A stretch of 64,000 nt of DNA. It comes from Danxiaibacter flavus (lineage in GTDB: Bacteria; Bacteroidota; Bacteroidia; Chitinophagales; Chitinophagaceae). Made by a program: the position numbers and the translations under genes. Numbering within the stretch: the stretch's first letter is position 1; each line of letters begins with the position of its first letter. Below the pieces are notes generated by a model, which searched no databases, was not told the origin of the DNA, and worked only from the letters and a program-made list of their open reading frames with translations. The stretch lies in NCBI RefSeq assembly GCF_041060425.1, contig NZ_JAULBC010000002.1, positions 62,001-126,000 of the forward strand, written 5' to 3'. Shown here one piece after another: positions 25,978 to 35,700 of the stretch.

Positions 25978-26874
25978 TTACAAGATATACTCATTGTTAT
26001 GTGCGGGTTGCACAGGCGCAGGAATATCTTTCTCCTGCAAAGCTTGTAGCAGATTAATCTCAATGGTTCGCGTAATGCTGTCCAATGGAATAGCCGGAGC
26101 TTTAAGCTCAAACGGATTGATGATGTTCATTCCGTTAAGATGCGAAATGTGAAAGACGAAACCTATTGCCCATCCAAAAAAAATGGCTGCGGGCCCAACC
26201 TCCTCTGAAATAGCCATCGTGAGGATAAGCATCAGTAACCAGATAAACAATCGTGTAAAGTAAATATAAGTAGTAGGAAAAACAGTGTTGTTGATGCGCT
26301 CCGATTTGCCCATCCCCTCACAAAAGTTTTTCAATAATCCGTCGAGACCAAGAAAGCGATATCCATCAATCATCTGTTGGTCGTATAGTCGTCGCAGATC
26401 AGCAGCCTGCTCATCTATAATAGCATTGGGAATATTTGAATAAGAAGCAACTCTTTCAACTTCATCATCCGGCAGAAATTTTTTGTATTGATTGTCGTTT
26501 GTTCTTCGCAGAGATGCCTTCAGGGCATATAAAAAACCGATATGCCTCAGAATCATCCGCCGTTGTATCTCCTTATCCCTGTCCTTTTGAACATACTGTA
26601 AAATGCTGCGCGACCATGATCTTGAATCATTTACCAGGCCGCCCCATATTATCCTTGCTTCCCACCATCTGTCATACGCCTGGTTGTTATTGAAGGCTAT
26701 AAAAAAGGCTAATGCAGTGCCCATTAATGTAGCAAGCGCAACAGGAATGTGCAAGCCAGGCAACAATTTTGTATCAACAAAATATACTATGCCGCACAGG
26801 CAAAGCATCAAAATATCGATGCGCCAGGTGATTACAAAAAAACGGTAGAGACTTAGGTTTGGTTTTAACAGCAT
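25978..26874 (-). CDS. Bestrophin-family (YneE-like) ion channel
   Basis: 298 residues. N-terminal helices (WRIDILMLCLCGIVYFVD; LATLMGTALAFFIAFNNNQAYDRWWEAR) contain the bestrophin signature around N-N-x-A-Y-D-R-W-W-E, followed by GGLVNDSRSWSRSIL. Two further helix regions lie in 205-250 with the family's FHISHLNGMNIINPFE-like end. Bacterial bestrophins form pentameric channels, cation-selective in the characterised KpBest case. Stands alone on the minus strand. Confidence 0.9.
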   Translation of the reverse strand: MLLKPNLSLYRFFVITWRIDILMLCLCGIVYFVDTKLLPGLHIPVALATLMGTALAFFIAFNNNQAYDRWWEARIIWGGLVNDSRSWSRSILQYVQKDRDKEIQRRMILRHIGFLYALKASLRRTNDNQYKKFLPDDEVERVASYSNIPNAIIDEQAADLRRLYDQQMIDGYRFLGLDGLLKNFCEGMGKSERINNTVFPTTYIYFTRLFIWLLMLILTMAISEEVGPAAIFFGWAIGFVFHISHLNGMNIINPFELKAPAIPLDSITRTIEINLLQALQEKDIPAPVQPAHNNEYIL

Positions 26875-26945
26875 ATAACGGCCTCAAATTTTGGTACAAT
26901 AAAATACTCAAAATTTCATTTCCCGCCTATTTTACCGGTTAATTT

Positions 26946-27698
26946 CTATAACCTAAGGTATCCTGCAATTTGTAAAATGTGATTATTGATGTTGCTGTTG
27001 CGTCCGGCAACAAACTGATACATGTAACCTGTTTCTATATCGCATTTGGGAGACAGGCGATAACCTATAGAACCATATGCACGGTTTTGATCAAAAAATT
27101 TATTGTTCACTGCAGAGGCATTGGTTACATTAAAGAATACCTCATCCTGGAGCGAGATAAACATTCCTTTTGTAAACTTAGATGTCTGCCCTAGCGGAAA
27201 AATGCTACGTGCAAAATAGCGAAAACGTTGGGCAAAGACATAGTCTTTCGTCTTGAGCTGCTCATTTACCACTTCGCTCCTGCTAATAAAACGCTGCTCC
27301 AGCCTAAGCCGGTGCTGCAACGAAACAGCCCTTTCTGCAACGGGAAAAGATTGGTTAAAAATATATTGTTCCCATATGCGGTGTTCATTTGCCCAGCCGC
27401 TTACTCCATTGATCCGTCTAAAATGCCCCACGTATGCATAACCAACCGTTGCAATTTGATTCCTGGCAACCATATAGTTTATACCCGGACGGATGAGAAA
27501 TGATTGTGCTTCTTTTATTTTATCAGCACTGCGTAGCTGTCCATCAAAATGAACAGAAAGCTTATTGTTGAGTTTATAAGAACTGAAGAGCGCCAGCCAA
27601 CCGCTGAAATTGTTTTGCGATTGTGCGTATAATTTAACACAAGGCAAAAATGAAATGCCGAGAAGGACAAGATAAATTAGTCGAAAGTGCATTTGCAA
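26946..27698 (-). CDS. DUF2490 outer-membrane protein
   Basis: 250 residues; the start may be ATG 27698 or 27692 (MHFRLIYLVLLGISFL). Signal peptide ends near LYAQ. FSGWLALFSSYKLNNKLSVHFDGQLRS, RPGINYMV and EHRIWEQYIF, then paired RLEQRF strands, are characteristic of DUF2490, a predicted 10-12-strand barrel. The last strand ends in GYLRL. No function known. Co-directional with the bestrophin gene, but 71 bp apart. Confidence 0.85.
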   Translation of the reverse strand: MQMHFRLIYLVLLGISFLPCVKLYAQSQNNFSGWLALFSSYKLNNKLSVHFDGQLRSADKIKEAQSFLIRPGINYMVARNQIATVGYAYVGHFRRINGVSGWANEHRIWEQYIFNQSFPVAERAVSLQHRLRLEQRFISRSEVVNEQLKTKDYVFAQRFRYFARSIFPLGQTSKFTKGMFISLQDEVFFNVTNASAVNNKFFDQNRAYGSIGYRLSPKCDIETGYMYQFVAGRNSNINNHILQIAGYLRL

Positions 27699-27828
27699 GG
27701 TTTTGTCTGCAGCAAAAAAAAGGCATTCAACCTGAACCGCAAAAAAGCATGCATTTGTTACGATTTTTTTAGATTTTCTTAAACAGAATGTTTGATAAAT
27801 TGTTTAAGCATTAAATAGCGAACGGCGT

Positions 27829-28647
27829 ATGATGGAAAAATTTGCATGGGAATACGATGGGGTTAACTTTTCAGGAACAAAGTGGATACCACAGCAATTC
27901 AGCACTGTTATTGTTTTAGTACATGGAATTGGAGAACATATTGAACGGTACAGCGATGTTGCTGATTTTTTTACAAAGAATGATTTTGCTGTTGTTGGGA
28001 TAGATCATTACGGCCATGGCAGGTCAGACGGCGCAAGAGGTTCCACAAAAGGCTATGAATTTTACCTCAATTACATAGCGACTTTCATCGGATATGTCAA
28101 ACAAGCATGGCAGAAGCCGGTTGTGTTGTACGGCCACAGTATGGGTGGCGGTATAGCAACAGCTTTCGTATTGAAAAGACACCCGGATATAGAAGCTGTT
28201 ATCATATCATCCCCGGCTTTGGTTTTAGCCAGAAAGACGCCGCCTTTGCTGATGTTGATGCTTGGCATAATTAACAGAATAGCTCCGTCTCTAAGACTAA
28301 AACAAGATCTTGATATCAATAAGATTTCACACGACAAAAAACAGGTAGAAACATTCATTAAAGACCCGTTAAGGCATGACAGGATAAGTATAAGGCTTGC
28401 ATATGACATGATAAAAAACGGTGAATGGTCCATTAAACATGCAGGCGATTTGCAGATTCCGGCCTTACTGATCCATGGAGATCATGATGTATTCACCAAC
28501 GTAGAGGGTTCCCGGACTTTCGCCAAAAATGCACCCCGGGAGCTGCTTACATACAAAGAGTGGAAAGGCGGCTACCACGAATTGCACAATGAGCCTGAAA
28601 GAATGCAGGTACTCCAGATAATACTTGAGTGGCTGCATCAATTGTAG
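27829..28647 (+). CDS. Alpha/beta hydrolase, monoacylglycerol-lipase-like
   Basis: 272 residues. VLVHGIGEHIERY provides the oxyanion-hole strand; DHYGHGRSDGARG is the loop typical of monoglyceride and lysophospholipases. The nucleophile is Ser in GHSMGGG, the acid Asp lies in IHGDHDVF and the His in YHELHNE. No signal peptide, so cytoplasmic or membrane-associated. It probably cleaves monoacylglycerols or lysophospholipids. ATG codons at 27829 and 27832 are both possible. A further small broken gene follows. Confidence 0.93.
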   Translation: MMEKFAWEYDGVNFSGTKWIPQQFSTVIVLVHGIGEHIERYSDVADFFTKNDFAVVGIDHYGHGRSDGARGSTKGYEFYLNYIATFIGYVKQAWQKPVVLYGHSMGGGIATAFVLKRHPDIEAVIISSPALVLARKTPPLLMLMLGIINRIAPSLRLKQDLDINKISHDKKQVETFIKDPLRHDRISIRLAYDMIKNGEWSIKHAGDLQIPALLIHGDHDVFTNVEGSRTFAKNAPRELLTYKEWKGGYHELHNEPERMQVLQIILEWLHQL

Positions 28648-28710
28648 CTTTTATATGTCGGAAAAAAATGGTAACTTATCTGTATTCTTAAACCTTTGAA
28701 AAAACAAGTT

Positions 28711-28919
28711 ATGACCAAGGCACAGACGGGAATATTTTTGAAGGCCCCCCGGAGAAATTAAGAGAAGAATGGTCCTTAACGCGCCGTATGCAAGGCACAC
28801 AATATGGCCAGGGATTTGCAGGAATATTAACAGCAAGTAAAGGCATTGTGAAAAAGTCAGCGGGTAAGCCAACGGCACCAAAATCAAAAACATCAGTTAA
28901 AAAAAAGAAAGCTAAATAA
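28711..28919 (+). pseudogene. Small basic protein gene apparently frameshifted at a C6 run
   Basis: ATG 28711 opens a frame (MTKAQTGIFLKAP) that stops shortly after a run of six C (28745-28750). Adding one C joins it to a second open frame that continues PEKLREEWSLTRRMQGTQ and YGQGFAGILTASKG, then a Lys-rich tail, to TAA 28917-28919. The repaired product would be 69 residues. This could be a real lesion, a phase-variable tract or a sequencing error. The downstream frame could also start by itself at ATG 28788. No family recognised. Confidence 0.5.
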
Positions 28920-28975
28920 CATTTACTCCGGTATTCAAAAATGGTACATCTATTGCTTAATTAGTTGCAAAATAA

Positions 28976-29167
28976 ATGCGAATGAAGAAAATTATAATTA
29001 CCGCTGCTTTGGTTGGCGCTGCTACGGCTGCATTTATACTCTACATGAAAAACCGGTATATTGCGCCCTTTACCGGCGATGAAGAATATTTTGATGAGGA
29101 TGATGAACACAAAACCATGTTTAACTTTTATGGCTGGCCGGTGAAGACGATAGATGAACTTGGATAA
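28976..29167 (+). CDS. Small membrane-anchored acidic protein
   Basis: 63 residues from ATG 28976, or 61 from 28982 (MKKIIITAALVGAATAAF). One N-terminal transmembrane helix or signal anchor is followed by an acidic stretch (GDEEYFDEDDEH) and FNFYGWPVKTIDELG. The stop lies inside the start of the next gene (14-bp overlap), so the two are probably translated together. No known family recognised. Confidence 0.55.
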   Translation: MRMKKIIITAALVGAATAAFILYMKNRYIAPFTGDEEYFDEDDEHKTMFNFYGWPVKTIDELG

Positions 29168-29405
29168 ACAATTTTTACAGATGGAAGACTTACTGATTAA
29201 TGTAACAGAAATTGAAGAATGGCAGACCATAGGTGATGAAAGTTCATTAAACCGCCTGTTTAAAAAAGCACGAGTCCATGCAATTGGGGGTGGAACAATT
29301 ATTTTAATCAGAAAGAATAAAGATGGGTCGAGTTATGCCTTCGATAAGCTTAGCAATGAAGCCGACCTGGAAGAATACCGCAAAAAAGTCTACAAGTATA
29401 TTTGA
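29154..29405 (+). CDS. Small hypothetical protein, coupled to upstream gene
   Basis: 83 residues (or 74 from ATG 29181, MEDLLINVTEIEEW). A mixed alpha/beta soluble protein with SSLNRLFKKARVHAIGGG and a C-terminal YRKKVYKYI. It overlaps the preceding acidic protein gene by 14 bp. Its last 45 bp are duplicated downstream at 29602-29643. No family recognised. Confidence 0.55.
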   Translation: MNLDKQFLQMEDLLINVTEIEEWQTIGDESSLNRLFKKARVHAIGGGTIILIRKNKDGSSYAFDKLSNEADLEEYRKKVYKYI

Positions 29406-29743
29406 GTTATATTATACGTAATACGTTGTACGTAGCTGTTCAGTTTTGCATTTCTATCCTATTCATGGCAACGTAATATTTTTCGGGTACTGTATAAAAC
29501 GTAGAACTTACAACGTACAACTACCCGCCAGCACAAATACCCACCACGTTATATTGGTTCGATAAGTAAAATTATTTTTGCCACTTGTTTATTGCATACC
29601 AGCCGACCTGGAAGAATACCGCAAAAAGTCTACAAGTATATTTAGGTTGTACGTGATACGTTTTACGTTATAAGTTGCTGTTCAGTTTTGGAATTCGTAA
29701 ACAAACACGTACAACGTATAACGTAGAACTTACAACGTACAAC
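29406..29743. repeat. Tandemly duplicated gene ends plus TACGTTGTACG words
   Basis: 29527-29606 is a direct copy (about 90 percent identity) of 29841-29920 in the 3' part of the ABC permease gene. 29602-29692 is a copy of 29360-29450, the end of the preceding small gene and its flank. The order A-B-A'-B' indicates an old tandem duplication of the junction, later trimmed by a deletion. TACGTTATACGTTTTACG words fill the rest (29412-29440, 29500-29523, 29647-29745). Confidence 0.85.
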
Positions 29744-32128
29744 TCATTCCGTTCTCAGGCTCTTAACAGGATTTTCAACTGCAGCCTTTACAGCCTGGAA
29801 GCTGATCGTTATAAAAACAATAAGCAACGAGCCTATACCGGCCAGCACAAATACCCACCACGTTATATTGGTTCGATAAGCAAAATCATTCAGCCATTTG
29901 TTCATTGCATACCAGCCCACCGGTGAAGCAATCAGAAACGCAATGAAAACGAGTTTGATAAAGTCCATTGAAAGCAGCCCGACAATATTTGAAACGCTTG
30001 CTCCAAGCACTTTTCTTACCCCTATCTCTTTTGTGCGCTGAATGGTGCTATAAGACGCAAGCCCCAACAATCCGAGACATGATATAAAAATGGTCAGTAT
30101 GGCAAAATTGAAAAACAGACTTCCAAATTTATTTTCTGCCTGGTATTGCTGATTAAGATATTCATCAAGGAAATTGTATTCAAACGGTCTGTTAGGAATG
30201 ATATGGTTCCAGCTTTTTTCAATCGCTTTTACGGTTTGTTTGATATTAGCTGTGGCTATTTTTATAGATATCGTTCCAAATGATCCGGGTTCTATGCGCA
30301 TTGTCAGCGGCTGGATATCCTGTTGCAGTGATTTATAATTAAAGTTTTTCAGCACGCCAATAATCACACCCTGTCTGCCCCACTGATCAAACTTTCTACC
30401 CACTGCTTCCTGAGGTGTTGCATAACCGAGAATCCTTGCCGCGCTCTCATTAATCACCATCGCCTTTGTTGAATCAGTAGGGTACTCTTTTGAAAATGCC
30501 CTTCCCGCAACCACTTTCAATTTGTATTGGTCGATGTAATTGAAGTCCACGAAATACAGATTCAGGTTGGTCTTCTGCATTTCGCCGGTTTTGTTTTCAA
30601 CCTGGGAATAAGCAGATGTATGATCACTGCCCGGCACACTGGAAGAATAAGTGCTGGATATAACGCCCGGTATTGATGCCAAAGATTGTTTGAATGCATC
30701 TTTGTTCTTATCATAATTAGTATTGATGATCATTTCCTGATCCTTGCTAAAGCCGAGATCGCGATTGCGCATATAACTCAGTTGCTTGTAAACAACGATG
30801 GTACTAACTATTAAGACAATGGAAATAGTAAACTGAAAAACAACAAGACTTTTCCTTAACGTAACACCCTTTGTGCCGGTAGAGAAACGGCCCTTTAACA
30901 CACTGATCGGTCTGAATGATGATAATACCAACGATGGATAAAAACCTGCAATAAACCCAATCACAATTGCCAGCACAAATAAGATCAGAATATTACTGTA
31001 ATCGCTAAAAACATTTGTGCTTATTGTTTTGCCGGCCAAATGATTAAACAAAGGCATTAGCAACTGACACAATAAAACCGACAATACAAATGCAATCATG
31101 CAGATAATAATCGACTCCCCTAAAAACTGTTTTGTCAGTTGATACCTGGCCGCTCCGACTACTTTACGTATGCCCACTTCTTTTGCACGCTCGGCACTTC
31201 TTGCCGTTGTCAGATTAATAAAATTTATACAGGCGATAAGCAGAATGAAAATAGCAACGATTGAAAAAATATTTACGTTGCTGATACTTCCTGATACAAA
31301 CCCATCGCGTTTTGATTTCAGATAAACATCGCGCAAAGGCTCCAGCGTTAACGTCTCAAACATCTGCAGTTTTTTGCTTTCTTCACCATGATGAAATTCC
31401 ATAAACGCCGGAAGTTTCTTTTCGAATGCTTTCGCGTCTACATGAGGTTTTAGTAAGAGATAGGTGTAATAATTATGATTGGTCCATTCACTGTCTGAAG
31501 TTGGATAGCCATAGATCTGCCTGAATGAAGACATGGAGACCAGCATATCTGCTTTTATCTGGGAATTTTCGGGAATATCTTTCATTACCCCTGTAATGGT
31601 CGCGTTTATGGCTGCACCAGTGAGCAATATTTGCTGGCCTAACGGATTCGCCTTATTGAAGTATTTTTTGGCGAGCGATTCAGACATTATAACACTCATC
31701 GGTTCGGTAAGTGCTGTCTTCTTGTTGCCGGCTATAAGCTTAAAATCAAATACGTTGAAGAGGGTCGAATCTGCCAGAACAACTTTTTTCTCCTGGAATT
31801 TCATTTCACCTTTTCTTATCAGAAATTCATCGCGCGTTACGCGTACCGCATCTTCCACCTCGGGAAAATCCTTTTTTACATTGATGGCAATCGGAGTGGT
31901 TGTCATTCCGGTCCTGATCGTTTCCGTAGGTGTCTTCACATCTGTAACAACCCGGTAAATACGATCAGCTTTTGAATGAAAATTATCATAGCTTTTTTCA
32001 AAGCTTACATAAATAAATATCAGGAACGCGGACGTCATTCCAACAGCCAGTCCCATGATATTAATGAACGAAAATATTTTATGCCTTGAAAGATTTCTGA
32101 AAGCAGTTTTCAGGTAGTTTTTTAGCAT
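29744..32128 (-). CDS. FtsX-like ABC transporter permease (MacB-type)
   Basis: 794 residues. Two tandem units, each a MacB-type periplasmic domain plus FtsX helices. Helix 1 (about 20-42) follows MLKNYLKTAFRNLSRHKIFS; the first FtsX block begins near LLIACINFINLTTARSAERAKEVGIRK; the second ends with RTKEIGVRKVLGAS and a final helix pair. The repeated A-K-E-V-G-I-R-K and T-K-E-I-G-V-R-K coupling helices contact an ATPase, which is not encoded next to it. Bacteroidota have many such orphan permeases, often linked to stress or peptide export. The 3' end carries the duplicated segment described at 29527. Confidence 0.92.
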   Translation of the reverse strand: MLKNYLKTAFRNLSRHKIFSFINIMGLAVGMTSAFLIFIYVSFEKSYDNFHSKADRIYRVVTDVKTPTETIRTGMTTTPIAINVKKDFPEVEDAVRVTRDEFLIRKGEMKFQEKKVVLADSTLFNVFDFKLIAGNKKTALTEPMSVIMSESLAKKYFNKANPLGQQILLTGAAINATITGVMKDIPENSQIKADMLVSMSSFRQIYGYPTSDSEWTNHNYYTYLLLKPHVDAKAFEKKLPAFMEFHHGEESKKLQMFETLTLEPLRDVYLKSKRDGFVSGSISNVNIFSIVAIFILLIACINFINLTTARSAERAKEVGIRKVVGAARYQLTKQFLGESIIICMIAFVLSVLLCQLLMPLFNHLAGKTISTNVFSDYSNILILFVLAIVIGFIAGFYPSLVLSSFRPISVLKGRFSTGTKGVTLRKSLVVFQFTISIVLIVSTIVVYKQLSYMRNRDLGFSKDQEMIINTNYDKNKDAFKQSLASIPGVISSTYSSSVPGSDHTSAYSQVENKTGEMQKTNLNLYFVDFNYIDQYKLKVVAGRAFSKEYPTDSTKAMVINESAARILGYATPQEAVGRKFDQWGRQGVIIGVLKNFNYKSLQQDIQPLTMRIEPGSFGTISIKIATANIKQTVKAIEKSWNHIIPNRPFEYNFLDEYLNQQYQAENKFGSLFFNFAILTIFISCLGLLGLASYSTIQRTKEIGVRKVLGASVSNIVGLLSMDFIKLVFIAFLIASPVGWYAMNKWLNDFAYRTNITWWVFVLAGIGSLLIVFITISFQAVKAAVENPVKSLRTE

Positions 32129-32294
32129 GGTCTGTAATTTACTTATTAAGCTTAATTGCCACCGGCGTAAAAAGCTACCAAGTAAATGCCATTCTTATAT
32201 CTACTTCAATTTCAATTTATTGAATCAATTTAAAACAATAAAACCGTGCGCTTTTGATACAACTAATGTCCGCTAATGATTGCCTGAAGAACAG

Positions 32295-32499
32295 TGTCAT
32301 TTAGTTAAGGATGATTCGCTGGTGTTGCTCCGTAGGAGCATCCCGTTTGTAGAAAGAAAAAAATAGATCACTCAAGCTCCGTTAGGAGCTACCTGACAAG
32401 CGTCACAGGAGGCTCCGCTGGAGTCCGACGATATTTTAAAATCCTGATTTTCAAACAGGAAGCTCCGCTGGAGCTTTATATGCTCTTAACTAAATGACA
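32295..32499. mobile_element. MITE-like element with 15-bp terminal inverted repeats and internal palindromes
   Basis: 205 bp bounded by perfect inverted repeats TGTCATTTAGTTAAG (32295-32309) and CTTAACTAAATGACA (32485-32499). Inside are four copies of a short palindrome of the type AGCTCCGYTRGAGCT, near 32328, 32376, 32412 and 32461. The direct octamer GCCTGAAG occurs on both sides (32282-32289, 32503-32510) but is a few bases away from the ends. No open frame. It looks like a non-autonomous transposon carrying REP-like hairpins. Confidence 0.7.
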
Positions 32500-32530
32500 T
32501 CGGCCTGAAGCCAACAGATTTTTAATAAAA

Positions 32531-32556
32531 AAACCGCAGATGCAAAAGCAAGCTGC
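32531..32556. terminator. Hairpin, possible bidirectional terminator
   Basis: ACCGCAG pairs with CTGCGGC across about 13 nt, with A-rich sequence on the left and AAAAAACC on the right. Confidence 0.4.
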
Positions 32557-32589
32557 GGCTGAAAAAACCAAAACCACCGACGTTTATTT

Positions 32590-32740
32590 TAAGTTGTAAG
32601 TTGTACGTTATACGTTATACGTTTTACGTTATATGTTGCAGATCAATTTTTCATCTTCGTTAGTCCAACCTTTCAACATATGACCTCCTACCTTTCGCTA
32701 CCATAAACGTATAACGTATAACTTACGACGTACAACTTCT
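32590..32740. repeat. Inverted TACGTTATACGTT word repeats at the end of the GloVer gene
   Basis: 32592-32636 (GTTGTACGTTATACGTTATACG) and 32706-32737 (the complementary ACGTATAACGTATAACTTACGACG) are inverted copies spaced by about 70 nt, ending at the stop codon of the minus-strand gene. Confidence 0.8.
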
Positions 32741-35700
32741 CTATCCTTTCGTAAACTGTATTGCCTTTGTAACCTTTTTACTTTGTACCTGAATGAAATA
32801 GTTACCGGACTTCAAACCTGACACGTCAAGTTGTATATTGTTCTTACCATCGGCATTGTATTTTGTCTTACTTAGCACTACACCTTTCATATCAACAACT
32901 GATACTACAATGTCTTCCATTGCTGTATTTATTTTCAGGTTGATAAGAGATGTTGCCGGATTAGGAAAAACAACAGCCTTTATTTCAGTTTCTTCCGGCT
33001 GCAGCTGTTCTTCACTTATGGCCCGCATTGCGGTTACCGCAGCGGCTTTCACTGTAACAGTAATTGTTTCCTCATCATACAAGGCAGGTGATCCATTATC
33101 TGTAACCCTTACTTTGAATGTAAAGTTGCCTATAGCAGCCGGCTTCCATGAAAACGCCCCGGTAGTTGAATTAATGGTTGCCCCGGAAGGTGCTCCTATT
33201 AAAGAGTAAGTAAGGATTTGGCCAGCATCCGGATCTGTGCCTTTTGCAGTAAATGTGAGCGTAGTATTTACCACCACCGATTTGGCTCCAATAGCAGCCA
33301 GTACAGGCGTATCCGGAACGGGTGTTACAGTAACGCTTACAATAGCTGCCGGAGATGTAAGACAGCCAACACTAACTGTAAAAGAAAACTGATCAGCGCC
33401 TGCGTAGTTTGCGTTAGGTGTGTATGTACGGTTTGCACCTGTGCCACTTATTTTGCCGCGTGCGGGATTAGCCGCTATATTAAAGGTTAACGGAGAACCG
33501 CCAGATCCGGTTAATGTTACTGCTTTTGCCTTGTCCTCTGCAGTAGTAATAGATTGTGCATTTGCCACCAGGTTATTAATTGGCGCAGGTATTAAACCAC
33601 CGGTCGGCGCACCGCCATCTGTAACCATGTTAAAATGTCTGAGTATGGTATAAGTACCTGCTGTGGTTATTTTAAACAAAGTGCCGGCACCGTATGTTCC
33701 GCCGCTGCTGGTCATTCCGTATAAGTTGTTGTCGGTACCAATCAACAATGTTCCTTTCGGAAATCTGCCATCGGTGGCGTTGTTGAGGTGTTTAAGCGTT
33801 TTGAATGTTCCTGTGGCCGAAATTTTAAAGATCGTGCCGCCACTGTAAGTGCCACCACTGCTTGTTGTGCCATAAAAATTACCATCAGAATGTAATACCA
33901 GGCTTCCTGCAGGTGCTGCACCATCTGTTGTACTCACCAGCGCGCGTAGTATTGTAAAAGTTCCTGAGGTAGTTATTTTAAATATTTTCGGATTGTTCAG
34001 CGTCATCCCATACAGCGCTCCATCTGCGCCTTTTACGAGATTACCTTCGGGATTGGCTCCGTCATCGGCACTTTTTAAGTGCCTTAATACAGTAAAGGTT
34101 CCTGTAGTGGTTATTTTGAAGATAGTGCCGCCTCCGTTAGTTCCGCCAGAATTAGTCATACCGTAAAGATTTCCGTCCGGAAGCTGAACCAGGCTGCCCT
34201 GCGGGTAACCGCCGTCTGTAGGGCTATTCAGATGACGGATCACTGTATAACTGCCTGTTGGTGTGATCTTAAAAATGGTACCGTGTCCGCTGGTTCCTCC
34301 TTCAGATGCCATGCCATAAAAATTGCCATCGGTAGCTTGTATAAGACTTCCTTTGGGTAATCCGCCATTTACATTGCGGTTGAAAGAAAATAACGTAGTG
34401 GTCTTGCCGCCGCATATTTTAAATATCGCACCGTAGTTATAGGCACCACCTGTACTGTTTGTTCCATAGTAAGCACTATCTTTTCCTTTTACCATTGTTT
34501 CCAGTGGTGCATTGCCTGTAGCGGCTCCCCAAAACGAAGCCAGCACTGTAAGGGCACCTGCGGTAGTTACTTTAAAGGCCGTACCGAACAAACCGGGGCC
34601 TGCTGTGCTTGTCATACCATACAGGTTACCATCATCGCCCCTGGCCAGGCCGCCATTGGCAGTAGTACCTTCGGTTGTTGCGACAAAAGAATGCAGCACC
34701 GTATATGTGCCGGTAGTAGAAATTTTGTAAACTGTTCCGGCAGTGTTTAAGCCTCCGGTTCTGTTAAGTCCATACAAAAAACCATCCGTATTTTGCATCA
34801 GGTTGCCATAAGGAACACCACCATCTTTTGATGATGCCAGGTGTCGCAATACCGTGTATACACCCGCAGTTGTTAATTTGAAAATTGTACCGTTGCCATA
34901 GGTTCCGCCGCCGTAACAATTTCCATAAAAATTACCATCAGATCCTACGATAAGATCACTTTGCGGATAGCCTCCATCTGTTGCGGAATTCAGATGTCTA
35001 ACAACAGCAAATGATGCACCGGAGGGCGCAATTTTAAATATTGTGCCATAATTGTAGGTGCCTCCCCAATAGGTAAGACCATACAGATTACCATCCTTGC
35101 CTTCTGTAAGACTGCCATAGGAATTGCCGCCATCTGTAGTCTTGTTCAGTGAACGGAGTAAAGTAAATGCACCAGCTGGAGTTATTTTAAAAATTGTTCC
35201 ATAGCCATTCGCGCCACCACCGTATGTGAGGCCGTAAAAGTTACCGTCCTTTGCCTGTACAAGATGCCCCTTAGGATTTGCTCCGTCTGTGGCGTATGCG
35301 AAATGTCTCAGAACAGTAAATACACTGCCATCTGTGGAGATCTTAAAAATAGTACCATAGGAGTTTGTTCCTCCGGCACTGGTTACACCATACAAAAAGC
35401 CATCAGTTCCCTTTATTAGTTCTCCGTTGGGAGAAGATCCATCCTGTGCCGGGTTAAGCTGTCTCAGTATGGTAATTTCACCAACCGGCGTCATCCTGAA
35501 AATAGTTCCTCCGGAAAATGTGCCTCCGGTACTTGTCATGCCGTAAAAATTACCATCATTGCCTTTCAGCAAGTCACCATTGGGCGTTTTCCCCCAATCA
35601 GCAAAGCCGCTAATAATACCGAAGCTGGTTCCATTTGTTTTGATTGTAAAAGCAGTGCCTCTTCCCGCGGGTCCACCATTTGAAGTTAATCCTGCCATAA

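Noticed and set aside
28654..28698. 14-codon frame MSEKNGNLSVFLNL after the lipase gene
   Set aside because: Too short and stops immediately; more likely spacer upstream of the broken small gene.
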